From Pedobacter cryophilus (GTDB taxonomy: Bacteria > Bacteroidota > Bacteroidia > Sphingobacteriales > Sphingobacteriaceae): a stretch of 64,000 nt of DNA. Position 1 is the stretch's first letter, and the number at the start of each line of letters is the position of its first letter. Shown one piece after another: positions 45,842 through 54,074 of this stretch. Below the pieces are notes generated by a model. That model saw only the letters and a list, made by a program, of their open reading frames with translations. It had not been told where the DNA came from and did not search any database. The DNA is taken from contig NZ_SWBP01000002.1 of NCBI RefSeq assembly GCF_005116455.1, positions 558,001-622,000 on the forward strand. The letters run 5' to 3'. The translations under genes were made by a program, and so were the position numbers.

Positions 45842-46501
45842 TTAGTTTACCAATAAGCTCTTCGCAAATTTTAATGAAATATTGGTTTTAAATTCTTCAT
45901 TTACCTCAATAACAAAGGAATCATCAAATGATATTTTTTCAATAACCTTAATTTTAGTGCCAATGTTAATATTCAACTTTTCAAGGTACTTCAAAAAAAC
46001 GCTCGAAGTATCTTTAACTGCGGTAACTTTGTACAATGTACCAACGTCAGCAGCGGCTAATAAGGTGTTTTTAATTACAGGTATTTCTCCATTTGCCTTA
46101 GGTATAGGGTCTCCATGTGGATCAAATTCCGGAAAATTTAAAAATTCTTCCAGCTTATCAACCAGCTTTTCAGATTTAATATGCTCTAGTTGTTCGGCCA
46201 CTTCATGTACTTCATCCCATGAAAAATCTAATTTTTTACTTAAAAAAGTCTCCCATAAACGGTGTTTTCTTAAAATAGCAAGAGCATTTTTTTTCCCTTC
46301 AGCGCTAAGCGTAATTTTACCGTATTTTTCATAATCTACTAAGCCTTTTTCTTTTAGTTTCTTTAGCATATCAGTGGCTGTAGCAGGTTTAACGCCTAAA
46401 TTAGCCGCCATTTCATTGGTTCCAGCTTCATCTTTCCCCTCATTTTGAGTGCTAATTTTTAGCAGCGCCTTTAGATAATTTTCTTCGGTATGAGATAACA
46501 T
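45842..46501 (-). CDS. DtxR/MntR-family metal-dependent repressor (1)
   Basis: A 219-residue metalloregulator. Residues about 1-65 form the winged helix (SHTEENYLKALLKIST ... KPATATDMLKKLKEKGLV); 70-140 form the metal-binding and dimer domain (KHRLWETFLSKKLDFSWDEVHEVAEQLEHI ... FDPHGDPIP); 150-219 form the FeoA/SH3-like domain. It resembles MntR/SirR-type members. A -7 box TATATTTG (46506-46513, minus) lies 4 nt before the ATG, so the mRNA is probably leaderless. It is divergent from a TonB receptor, with a palindromic operator between them. It is about 60% alike by eye to the second copy at 51263. Confidence 0.92.
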   Translation of the reverse strand: MLSHTEENYLKALLKISTQNEGKDEAGTNEMAANLGVKPATATDMLKKLKEKGLVDYEKYGKITLSAEGKKNALAILRKHRLWETFLSKKLDFSWDEVHEVAEQLEHIKSEKLVDKLEEFLNFPEFDPHGDPIPKANGEIPVIKNTLLAAADVGTLYKVTAVKDTSSVFLKYLEKLNINIGTKIKVIEKISFDDSFVIEVNEEFKTNISLKFAKSLLVN

Positions 46502-46505
46502 GTTG

Positions 46506-46513
46506 CAAATATA
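46506..46513 (-). promoter_or_regulatory. -7 promoter box of the first DtxR/MntR-type regulator
   Basis: TATATTTG on the minus strand, exact TAnnTTTG match, 4 nt before the start codon. The palindromic operator lies 23 nt further upstream, next to the -33 position. Confidence 0.65.
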
Positions 46514-46532
46514 GAATAAATAAAAAAATACA

Positions 46533-46564
46533 TTTGTTAGACTAGTCTAACTTTATTAGTTTTG
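46533..46564 (+). promoter_or_regulatory. Promoter of the TonB-dependent receptor operon
   Basis: TTTG (46533-46536), 20 nt, TAGTTTTG (46557-46564), 25 nt before the ATG at 46590. The metal-repressor operator sits within the spacer. Confidence 0.75.
46537..46550. promoter_or_regulatory. DtxR/MntR-type operator between regulator and TonB receptor
   Basis: TTAGACTAGTCTAA is a perfect 14-bp palindrome. It begins one base after a TTTG -33 element (46533-46536) of the TonB receptor promoter, whose -7 box TAGTTTTG is at 46557-46564 (20-nt spacing), so it fills the promoter spacer. A near-identical site, TTAGGCTTGTCTAA, lies at 51955-51968. Confidence 0.8.
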
Positions 46565-46589
46565 TATATAATTAATAGCGTAGTTAGGC

Positions 46590-48887
46590 ATGAAGAATTT
46601 TATATACATAGTCACATTTATTTTTATCAGCCTTTCTGCATCTGCGCAAACTGCAAAACTGTCGGGAATGGTAATTGCCGAAGGAAAATCTATAGAAAAT
46701 GTGAGTATTAATTTAATAGAAACTAATTATGTGACTTTTACAGATAGTTTGGGTTATTACACAATAGATATCCCATACGGAACTTATAAATTGCAAGCGT
46801 TAGCTATTGGATTTAAAGCGGTAGTAAAAAACATCATTTTGAAAGATAATGAACCATTAGTGGTGAATTTTGATCTCACTAATTTTCAAAATGCTTTAAA
46901 TGAAGTGGTCGTAACAGGGACTTTAAAAGAAGTTAATCGTTTAGAAAGTCCTGTCCCGGTGGAGGTTTACACCCCTGCATTTTTTCGAAAAAACCCGACT
47001 CCAAACATTTATGAAGCTTTACAAAATGTGAATGGCGTTAGGCCGCAGCTCAACTGTAATATTTGTAACACCGGCGATATCCATATTAATGGCTTAGAAG
47101 GGCCATACACTATGGTTTTAATTGATGGAATGCCAATTGTGAGTAGCTTATCAACGGTATATGGCCTATCAGGAATTCCAAATTCTTTGGTAGAACGTAT
47201 TGAGGTGGTTAAAGGGCCAGCTTCTTCTTTATATGGGAGTGAGGCTGTTGGAGGATTAATAAATATCATCACAAAAAAACCACAAAATGCCGCTTTATTT
47301 TCTGCAGATATATTTGCAACAGGTTATGGCGAGTATAATACCGATATAGGTTTTAAGCTAAATGCAGGTAAAAAAGCTACTTTTTTAACAGGGATCAACT
47401 ATTTTAAATTCGGAAACATTGTTGACAATAACAATGATAATTTTACGGATGTTACCTTACAGGATAGAATTTCCGTTTTCCAAAAATGGAATTTTGACAG
47501 AAAAGAAAATCGATTATTTAGTATTGCCGGCAGGTATAATTATGAAGATCGCTGGGGCGGAGAAAAACAGTGGACAAAGCAATATAGAGGCGGTGATGAA
47601 GTTTATGGCGAAAGTATTTATACCAGTCGATGGGAATTAATAGGAAATTATCAGCTTCCGGTAAAAGAGAAATTTTTCCTTTCCTTTTCTTTTAACAACC
47701 ATCAACAAGATAGTAGGTATGGAACAACATCTTATATTGCTGATCAAAAAGTGGGTTTTTCACAGCTCACCTGGGATAAAAAAACAGCAAATCACGATTT
47801 ACTTTTTGGAGCCGCCATCAGGTATACCTATTATGATGATAACACCCCTGCAACAGCATCAAACGGGAATGGAAGTTTATTAAATCAACCTCAAAAAACT
47901 TGGTTGCCGGGCATCTTTATTCAGGATGAAATTAAATTAGCCGAAAAACATACCTTTTTGGCTGGTTTTAGGTATGATTATAATTCCATACATGGCAGCA
48001 TATACACACCAAGAGTAGCTTACAAATGGAGTTTAAACGATAAAAATATCATCAGGCTAAACGCTGGAACAGGTTTTAGAGTGGTTAATTTGTTTACCGA
48101 AGACCATGCAGCACTTACCGGAGCAAGAAATGTGGTGATTTCAAATGAGCTCAAACCCGAAAAAACGTATAACGTAAATCTTAACTACCTAAAAAAAATC
48201 TATGCCGAAGATGGAACTTTATTTAGTTTGGATTTATCGGCATTCTACACCTATTTCAACAACCGTATTATTGGTGATTTTGATACCAATCCTAACGAAA
48301 TTATTTACGATAACCTTGATGGATATGCTGTAAGCCAAGGATTAACAGCAAATCTGGATATTTCATTTAATAGTGGTTTAAAAATAATTGGTGGCGCTAC
48401 TTATCAAGATGTAGCTACTTTTACTAATGGTTTAAAGGCACAACAAATATTAACCGAAAAATTATCGGGCAATTGGGCTATCTCCTATAAAATAAGAAAA
48501 ATGAATTTGGGGATAGATTATACAGGAAACATCTACAGTCCTATGCGCTTGCCTTTGGTGAGTGATACAGATCCTAGAAGTGCGTTTTCACCAGTTTGGA
48601 GCATTCAAAATATACAATTGACGTTTAGTGGGGCTAAAAATTTAGAGATTTACGCCGGTGTTAAAAACCTGTTGAATTTTACGCCTAATAAGAGCACCTC
48701 TTTTATTATCGCCAGAGCCAATGATCCCTTTGATAAAAATGTTCAATATGATGCGAATGGTCAGGTGGTGGCTACTGTCGATAATCCTTACAAACTCACC
48801 TTTGATCCTAATTATGTTTATGCCCCAAACCAAAATATCCGCGGATTTTTAGGGGTGAGATTAAATATACAAGGGCATAAAAACTAA
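46590..48887 (+). CDS. TonB-dependent receptor with CxxC in the plug, probably metal-regulated
   Basis: A 765-residue outer-membrane receptor. Signal peptide 1-20; CarboxypepD_reg-like domain about 22-100; TonB box-like VVVTG near 107; plug domain about 115-230 with LIDGMPIVSSLSTVYGL and VERIEVVKGPASSLYGSEAVGG; then the barrel to the end. The plug has two close cysteines, Cys156 and Cys159 in LNCNICNTGD, ahead of the INGLEGPYTMVLIDG segment. The substrate is unknown; control by a DtxR/MntR operator suggests an iron or manganese complex. It is followed 5 nt later by a periplasmic thioredoxin-like gene, which could act on the cysteine pair. Confidence 0.9.
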   Translation: MKNFIYIVTFIFISLSASAQTAKLSGMVIAEGKSIENVSINLIETNYVTFTDSLGYYTIDIPYGTYKLQALAIGFKAVVKNIILKDNEPLVVNFDLTNFQNALNEVVVTGTLKEVNRLESPVPVEVYTPAFFRKNPTPNIYEALQNVNGVRPQLNCNICNTGDIHINGLEGPYTMVLIDGMPIVSSLSTVYGLSGIPNSLVERIEVVKGPASSLYGSEAVGGLINIITKKPQNAALFSADIFATGYGEYNTDIGFKLNAGKKATFLTGINYFKFGNIVDNNNDNFTDVTLQDRISVFQKWNFDRKENRLFSIAGRYNYEDRWGGEKQWTKQYRGGDEVYGESIYTSRWELIGNYQLPVKEKFFLSFSFNNHQQDSRYGTTSYIADQKVGFSQLTWDKKTANHDLLFGAAIRYTYYDDNTPATASNGNGSLLNQPQKTWLPGIFIQDEIKLAEKHTFLAGFRYDYNSIHGSIYTPRVAYKWSLNDKNIIRLNAGTGFRVVNLFTEDHAALTGARNVVISNELKPEKTYNVNLNYLKKIYAEDGTLFSLDLSAFYTYFNNRIIGDFDTNPNEIIYDNLDGYAVSQGLTANLDISFNSGLKIIGGATYQDVATFTNGLKAQQILTEKLSGNWAISYKIRKMNLGIDYTGNIYSPMRLPLVSDTDPRSAFSPVWSIQNIQLTFSGAKNLEIYAGVKNLLNFTPNKSTSFIIARANDPFDKNVQYDANGQVVATVDNPYKLTFDPNYVYAPNQNIRGFLGVRLNIQGHKN

Positions 48888-48892
48888 ATTAT

Positions 48893-49378
48893 ATGAAGCA
48901 GATTTTTAACTACAAATATGCCTTTTTACTAGGTTTAGGGATTTTGCAATCAGTAATCTGCGAGGCTCAAATAAAGACTATTAAGTTTGAACAAAATGAT
49001 AGTTTACAAAGCATAAAAAACAAACCATTAGTGATATTTATACATACAGATTGGTGCCAATATTGCCAATCAATGGAAAATACCACCTTTAAGAATAAAG
49101 AAATTATAAAACTATTGAATGAAAAGTTTTACTTTATTAGTTTGAATGCCGAAGAGGAAAAAAATATTTGGTTTAATCAGCGTAATTTTAACTATCAACC
49201 TACGGGTTATAAAACCGGGATAAATGAGCTGGCAAAAGAATTGGCAACTCATAACGGACAGCTTTCTTATCCGGCTATATGTTTTCTAAATTCTAAAAAT
49301 GAAATCATCTATCAGCATCATGGCTTTCTTTCTGCACCTCAATTTTTAAAGCTGCTTCATGCAATTTCAGGTTCTTAG
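48893..49378 (+). CDS. Periplasmic thioredoxin-like protein
   Basis: A 161-residue exported protein with a signal peptide (1-25, ending CEAQ). The active site is WCQYC (Cys55, Cys58) in FIHTDWCQYCQSMENTTF, and the fold closes with a cis-proline-like region YPAICFLNSKNEIIYQHHG. It is of the type often annotated as thioredoxin family or DUF255-like. It lies 5 nt after the TonB receptor and so shares its metal-controlled promoter. Its probable job is redox control of the receptor plug cysteines or of a reduced metal; that is inference. Confidence 0.85.
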   Translation: MKQIFNYKYAFLLGLGILQSVICEAQIKTIKFEQNDSLQSIKNKPLVIFIHTDWCQYCQSMENTTFKNKEIIKLLNEKFYFISLNAEEEKNIWFNQRNFNYQPTGYKTGINELAKELATHNGQLSYPAICFLNSKNEIIYQHHGFLSAPQFLKLLHAISGS

Positions 49379-49385
49379 TTTAGCG

Positions 49386-51266
49386 TTAATTAATAATCAA
49401 TACCGGGATTTTAATTTTATGTCTAACAGCATCAACGGTAGTGCCAAATAATAGATCTTTAAAGCCTTTATGACCATGGGCGCCCATTACTAAAAAATCA
49501 ATATGGGTTTCTTCTACTATTTTGGCTATAGCCGATGCTGTATTTCCGAAACCAATTTTATAATCAGCTTTATAGCCTAAATCTTCAAGATCTAACTGAT
49601 ATTTAATTAAATTCTTCTCATCTAAAAGGGTTTCTTGGTCCATCACATTTTTACCATGATACCTGGCCGCCGCAGTTTCCACCACATGAATAAAAGTATA
49701 TTTCGCAGTCTTACCGCCTTGCATCATTGCATTTCTAATGATTTTTTGATCGTTGCCAGAGAAATCTATGGTGATACCCACATGCTTAAAATTAGCTAAA
49801 TGTCCTTCTTTAAAATCTATAGCTTCGCCATGTGGCAGTTGTTTTTTAGTTTCATCTCCAGCGCTAAAAAATGGTTTAAAGAAAACATATAAAAGAAGAC
49901 TAAAACAGGCCAGCGCTAGCGGAATTACCACACCGTAAATCACAATTTTATATTCACCAGAGGTTTGTGTCCAGGTAAAAATTTCATCTATCACCAAATG
50001 TAAATTAAGATAAACAATGATGGCAGCACTTAACCATGCTAAAATTTTCACCCATAATTTAATGGTAAATTCTTTCATAGTTTTTTTATCCGAATTAAAA
50101 TGGATCAAGGGAATAATGGCAAAACCTAATTGTAAACTTAGTACCACTTGGCTGAGCACCAACAAACTACCCAATGCTTCGTCACCAAAGTATAGAATGG
50201 TAAAAAAAGCAGGTACAATGGCTAGTAATCTGGTAATTAATCTTCTTAACCAAGGCTGTATTCTTAAGTTTAAATGACCTTCCATTACAATTTGCCCTGC
50301 TAAAGTACCAGTAATGGTAGAGCTTTGGCCTGACGCAATTAATGCGATTGCAAACAAGGTTGGCGCCGATTTTCCAAAAATATTTTCTAGCAAAATATAA
50401 GCATCTTGTATTTCGGCAACCTCATGGTATCCATATACATAAAAGGCAGCTGCGGCTAATATTAAAATAGCAGAATTTACAAAAAAAGCTAAGTTTAAAG
50501 CAATGGCAGTATCTATAAAATTGAATTTGATGGCTTCTGTAATTCCTTTAATTGAGCGGTCAAATTTTCTGGTTTGCACCAACGAGGAGTGTAAATACAG
50601 GTTGTGAGGCATAACTGTTGCTCCAATAATTCCAATAGCAATATAAAGTGCATTTCCATTTAATGACGATGGCATAAAACCTTTCATTACATCGCTATAA
50701 ACCGGAGTGACGATAAGCATCTCTACAAAAAAAGCAAGTCCAATAATAAATACCATAGAAACAATAAAGGTTTCCATGCTACGCATTCCTCTTTTTAAGA
50801 GAAATAAGAGCAAAAAAGTATCAAAAACGGTAATGCTAATTCCCCAAATTAAAGGCAAACCAAATAATAAGTTTAAACCGATGGCCATTCCTACAATTTC
50901 TGCCAAATCACAGGCTACAATGGCTACCTGAGCCAGTCCAAATAATGGAATATTAGCCCATTTTGGATAAGCGTTTTTAGAAGCCTGAGCTAAATCTAAA
51001 CCTCTAACAATTCCTAATCTTGCACTTAATGATTGTAATAATAAAGCGATAAGGTTTGACATTAATAAAACCCAAATGAGCTTATAGCCAAACTGAGAAC
51101 CACCGGCAATATCAGTAGCCCAATTTCCGGGGTCCATATAACCAACACTTACTAAATAAGCGGGACCTAAAAAAGCAAAAATTCTTTTCCAACCTGTTCG
51201 TTTATTGGTTTGAACAGAAGAATGTACCTCACTTAAAGAGTTTGGACTTGAATTTTCATTTTTCAT
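49386..51266 (-). CDS. NRAMP divalent metal transporter fused to a universal stress protein domain
   Basis: A 626-residue fusion. Residues about 25-460 are an NRAMP (MntH-type) proton-coupled Mn2+/Fe2+ importer with about 11 helices. Metal-site residues are in YMDPGNWATD (Asp-Pro-Gly-Asn) and VMPHNLYLHSS. After a linker, residues about 485-626 are a Usp domain (FKHVGITIDFSGNDQKI ... GAHGHKGFKDLLFGTTVDAVRHKIKIPVLII) with the ATP-binding G-x2-G-x9-G(S/T)-type motif. Plain MntH is about 410-440 residues. The ATG overlaps the stop of the upstream regulator by 4 nt (ATGA), so it is expressed with its own repressor. Confidence 0.93.
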   Translation of the reverse strand: MKNENSSPNSLSEVHSSVQTNKRTGWKRIFAFLGPAYLVSVGYMDPGNWATDIAGGSQFGYKLIWVLLMSNLIALLLQSLSARLGIVRGLDLAQASKNAYPKWANIPLFGLAQVAIVACDLAEIVGMAIGLNLLFGLPLIWGISITVFDTFLLLFLLKRGMRSMETFIVSMVFIIGLAFFVEMLIVTPVYSDVMKGFMPSSLNGNALYIAIGIIGATVMPHNLYLHSSLVQTRKFDRSIKGITEAIKFNFIDTAIALNLAFFVNSAILILAAAAFYVYGYHEVAEIQDAYILLENIFGKSAPTLFAIALIASGQSSTITGTLAGQIVMEGHLNLRIQPWLRRLITRLLAIVPAFFTILYFGDEALGSLLVLSQVVLSLQLGFAIIPLIHFNSDKKTMKEFTIKLWVKILAWLSAAIIVYLNLHLVIDEIFTWTQTSGEYKIVIYGVVIPLALACFSLLLYVFFKPFFSAGDETKKQLPHGEAIDFKEGHLANFKHVGITIDFSGNDQKIIRNAMMQGGKTAKYTFIHVVETAAARYHGKNVMDQETLLDEKNLIKYQLDLEDLGYKADYKIGFGNTASAIAKIVEETHIDFLVMGAHGHKGFKDLLFGTTVDAVRHKIKIPVLIIN

Positions 51267-51919
51267 AACGATATCAATATGTTTTTTGCTACTTCTCTGC
51301 TAATGGTTTGTTCTATTTGGTTAATTCCAACAACAACTGCTCCATCAAATGTAATTTTATCTATAATGTGAATCTCGCAGCCTAAAGTGAGCCCGGTTTT
51401 TTCTAGATATTGAAGAAAATCTTTAGAATGCTCTCTAACGCCACTAATTTTTCCGTGTTCGCCAATGTTCATTTTGGCAACAGTTATTAATTCCTGAGAT
51501 TTTAAAATGCCGTTTTTATCAGGTATGGGGTCTCCGTGTGGATCTTTTTCTGGGAAATTCAAAAACTCATCTAACCTGTTAATCAAAATTTCTGAGTTAA
51601 TGTGTTCTAATTCTTCGGCTAAATCATGCACTTCATCCCATTTAAAACTTAATTTATCAACTAAAAAAACTTCCCATAACCTATGTTTTCTAATAATGGT
51701 GATGGCTTTTTGTTTGCCAATTTCTGTTAAGGTTACGCCTTGATATTTGGCGTAATTAATTAATTCTTTATCCGCTAGCTTTTTAAGCATATCTGTAACC
51801 GATGCCGCTTTTGTATGCAATGATTCTGAAATGGCATTGGTACTTACGGTTCCATTTTCATCTGTATTTAAATGATAAATGGTTTTTAAATAATTCTCTT
51901 CTGTAAAAGATGTGGTCAT
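51263..51919 (-). CDS. DtxR/MntR-family metal-dependent repressor (2)
   Basis: A 218-residue paralogue of the regulator at 45842, with the same three parts: winged helix (TEENYLKTIYHLN ... AASVTDMLKKLADKEL), metal/dimer domain (KHRLWEVFLVDKLSFKWDEVHDLAEELEHI, FPEKDPHGDPIP) and FeoA-like domain. It is co-transcribed with the NRAMP-Usp transporter and preceded by a -7 box TAGATTTG (51938-51945, minus) and an operator matching that of the first regulator. Probably a manganese- or iron-sensing repressor of the importer. Confidence 0.93.
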   Translation of the reverse strand: MTTSFTEENYLKTIYHLNTDENGTVSTNAISESLHTKAASVTDMLKKLADKELINYAKYQGVTLTEIGKQKAITIIRKHRLWEVFLVDKLSFKWDEVHDLAEELEHINSEILINRLDEFLNFPEKDPHGDPIPDKNGILKSQELITVAKMNIGEHGKISGVREHSKDFLQYLEKTGLTLGCEIHIIDKITFDGAVVVGINQIEQTISREVAKNILISL

Positions 51920-51937
51920 GCTAAAAATTAATTAATA

Positions 51938-51968
51938 CAAATCTAATATAATTTTTAGGCTTGTCTAA
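51938..51968 (-). promoter_or_regulatory. Promoter and DtxR/MntR-type operator of the repressor-NRAMP operon
   Basis: The -7 box TAGATTTG (51938-51945 on the minus strand) is preceded after 9 nt by the 14-bp site at 51955-51968 (plus strand TTAGGCTTGTCTAA), matching 12 of 14 positions of the perfect palindrome at 46537-46550. Flanking As and Ts extend the symmetry to TTTTTAGGC/GTCTAAAAA. Confidence 0.75.
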
Positions 51969-52023
51969 AAATAGGGAGTAAAAAAAATATTCAAAAATAA
52001 ATGAAGCTTTTTGTAAAATATAA

Positions 52024-52053
52024 TTTGGTATTAGAGGATTAAATATAAATTTG
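52024..52053 (+). promoter_or_regulatory. Promoter of the Lrp/AsnC regulator gene
   Basis: TTTG (52024-52027), 18 nt, TAAATTTG (52046-52053), 17 nt before the ATG. Confidence 0.7.
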
Positions 52054-52070
52054 TACTATAAATCTGAAAA

Positions 52071-52535
52071 ATGGAACTAGATAAAATAGACTTTAATATT
52101 CTTAAAATTTTACAAGAAAACGGTAGAATTACCAATTTACAGCTTTCTCAACATATTGGATTATCACCTGCACCAACATTAGAGCGAGTGAGGAAATTAG
52201 AAAATTCGGGCTATATTAAAAGTTACCATGCATTAGTAGATGAAGAAAAATTAGGCTTAGGGATTAAAACATTTATTCAGGTTTCTTTAGACTTTCATCA
52301 GCAAGATACCATTCAAACCTTTTTGAAAGAAATTAAGGAAATTAAAGAGATTACAGAATGTCACCATGTTACTGGGCAGTGTGATTTTTTGCTAAAAGCG
52401 TATGTAAAAGACATTAAAACTTACGAGCAGTTGATTATGCAAAAAATAAGCAGAATAACGGTGGTTAAAACTTTTCATACCATGATGATTATGAGCACCA
52501 GTAAAAAAGAACCTATTATTCCGTTGGAGTATTAA
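52071..52535 (+). CDS. Lrp/AsnC-family transcriptional regulator
   Basis: A 154-residue regulator. Residues 1-60 form an AsnC-type HTH (KIDFNILKILQENGRITNLQLSQHIGLSPAPTLERVRKLE), and about 65-145 form the RAM ligand-binding/oligomerisation domain (GLGIKTFIQVSLDFHQ ... ITECHHVTGQCDFLLKAYVKDI). Probably responds to an amino acid, as is usual in the family. It has its own promoter and no linked target gene. Confidence 0.93.
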   Translation: MELDKIDFNILKILQENGRITNLQLSQHIGLSPAPTLERVRKLENSGYIKSYHALVDEEKLGLGIKTFIQVSLDFHQQDTIQTFLKEIKEIKEITECHHVTGQCDFLLKAYVKDIKTYEQLIMQKISRITVVKTFHTMMIMSTSKKEPIIPLEY

Positions 52536-52571
52536 TTTTATTTGAGTTTATTGCATTGAAAGAATTTTAAT

Positions 52572-52648
52572 AAGCTGGATAGCAGTGTAAAGCCCACAAC
52601 CCAATTTTTCATTGGGTGAGGACTTGCAACGAATAGCCAGGCTAGCTT
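52572..52648 (+). repeat. Dispersed intergenic repeat, family 1, copy B
   Basis: GGATAGCAGTG near the left end and GGACTTGCAACGAATAGCC near the right end match copy A at 2602-2674 (opposite strand). The core here is a hairpin, CCCAAT (52600-52605) and ATTGGG (52611-52616). It lies between the Lrp-type regulator and ung, which are convergent. Confidence 0.65.
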
Positions 52649-52703
52649 AACCTATAGAAAACAGGAATTGCCCTTTCGAAAAAAAGATAATTTTTTAAAA
52701 ATC

Positions 52704-53378
52704 TTAAATCTGCCAATTGATTTCTTCTTTTTCCAAGCTTTTTAAAATTTCGTTGGTTTTACTGAATGGTTTTGAACCAAAAAAACCTGTATAAGCAGAA
52801 AACGGCGATGGATGTGGTGATTTGATGATATGATGTTTGCTCGCATCAATAAGTCCTTCTTTTAACTGTGCAAACTTGCCCCAAAGAATAAAAATGATGT
52901 TTTCTTTTCTGTCGGATATGGTTTTAATCACTTCGTTAGTGAAATGTTCCCAACCTCTATCTTGATGTGAACCTGGCTGACCTGCATTTACTGTTAATGA
53001 TGCATTTAATAATAAAACGCCTTGCTTTGCCCAAGTGCTTAAATCGCCATGACTGGGAGTAATAAAGCCGTTAATATCGGTAACTAATTCTTTAAAAATA
53101 TTTTGTAAAGATGGTGGGTTTTTAACTCCTTTTTGAACCGAAAATGATAAGCCATGTGCCTGATTTTGGCCATGATAAGGATCTTGACCTATGATTACTA
53201 CTTTAACTTGATTAAAAGGCGTGAGGGTAAAGGCGTTAAATATATCGTCACTTTTTGGATAAACTTGGTTTCCTTTTTTTTTCTCGTCTATCAAAAATTG
53301 CTTCAATTCTTTCATGTAATCTTTCTCAAACTCGTCTTTTAAAACTGCTAACCAAGAAGATTCTAATTTAACCGACAT
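52704..53378 (-). CDS. ung: Uracil-DNA glycosylase
   Basis: A 224-residue base-excision repair enzyme that removes uracil from DNA. The water-activating motif GQDPYHG (Asp66) is intact, [23 protein letters not shown] follows, and the closing catalytic [18 protein letters not shown] carries the minor-groove loop. Standard length for family I. Confidence 0.97.
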   Translation of the reverse strand: MSVKLESSWLAVLKDEFEKDYMKELKQFLIDEKKKGNQVYPKSDDIFNAFTLTPFNQVKVVIIGQDPYHGQNQAHGLSFSVQKGVKNPPSLQNIFKELVTDINGFITPSHGDLSTWAKQGVLLLNASLTVNAGQPGSHQDRGWEHFTNEVIKTISDRKENIIFILWGKFAQLKEGLIDASKHHIIKSPHPSPFSAYTGFFGSKPFSKTNEILKSLEKEEINWQI

Positions 53379-53457
53379 ATTTTTTTTATTTTATTGATTA
53401 AAAGCACAAATAAGTGGATATTTGCAGCCACTAAAATAATACAATAATTACGCTGAT

Positions 53458-54018
53458 ATGCCAAATTTTATAAGAATCATCATTGCCGCTTTATTTTTAG
53501 GTGCCGCTGTAACCTTAATGGTTTTCTCTTTTTGGGGATGGGGTATTCTACTTATTTTCTTAGCTATTTTGGTGTTTGTTACTTTTATTTTTAACGAGAA
53601 AATGTTGCTGGCTCAATGGTATTTAAGAAAAGAGAACATGGAAAAAGCCGAAAGCACTTTAATGGGAATTAAAGATTATGAGAAGGAATTATACAAAGGG
53701 CAATGGGGTTATTACAACCTTTTAATTGGATTAATTGAGTCGAGAAAAGCACCTATGAAATCTGAAAAATACTTTAAAAAAGCTTTAGCGCTGGGTTTAA
53801 CTATGGATCATAATATTGCTTTAGCTAATTTAAGTTTGGCAGGAGTAGAGATGGGTAAAAGAAATAAAATTCAAGCGCAACGTTTATTAAAGGAAGCCGA
53901 AAAGGCAGACAAAAACAAACTATTGGCCGAGCAAATTAAGATGATGAAAGGCCAAATGTCTATGTTAGATAAAACGCAACAGGTACGTGGCGGAAAAGGA
54001 AGTTACAGACAATACTAA
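53458..54018 (+). CDS. Membrane-anchored TPR-like protein, unknown function
   Basis: A 186-residue protein with two adjacent transmembrane helices (about 5-22 and 25-46) and a soluble helical part with TPR-like units (MLLAQWYLRKENMEKAESTLMGI, SEKYFKKALALGLTMDHNIALANLSLAGVEM). The C-terminus is glycine/arginine-rich (RGGKGSYRQY). I do not recognise a function. It ends at a strong bidirectional hairpin shared with the small gene on the other strand. Confidence 0.7.
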   Translation: MPNFIRIIIAALFLGAAVTLMVFSFWGWGILLIFLAILVFVTFIFNEKMLLAQWYLRKENMEKAESTLMGIKDYEKELYKGQWGYYNLLIGLIESRKAPMKSEKYFKKALALGLTMDHNIALANLSLAGVEMGKRNKIQAQRLLKEAEKADKNKLLAEQIKMMKGQMSMLDKTQQVRGGKGSYRQY

Positions 54019-54040
54019 AGCTTAACAGCTTCAAGATAAT

Positions 54041-54074
54041 AAAAGGGAAAGTTTTGAAAAAGACTTTCCCTTTT
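54041..54074. terminator. Bidirectional terminator
   Basis: AAAAGGGAAAGT (54041-54052) and ACTTTCCCTTTT (54063-54074) form a perfect 12-bp stem with a 10-nt loop and flanking A/T tracts, between two convergent genes. Confidence 0.85.

Noticed and set aside
49386-51266. NRAMP-Usp as an artefact of a missed stop between two genes
   Set aside because: The frame is continuous, the linker is protein-like, and there is no ribosome-binding site or start at the Usp boundary.
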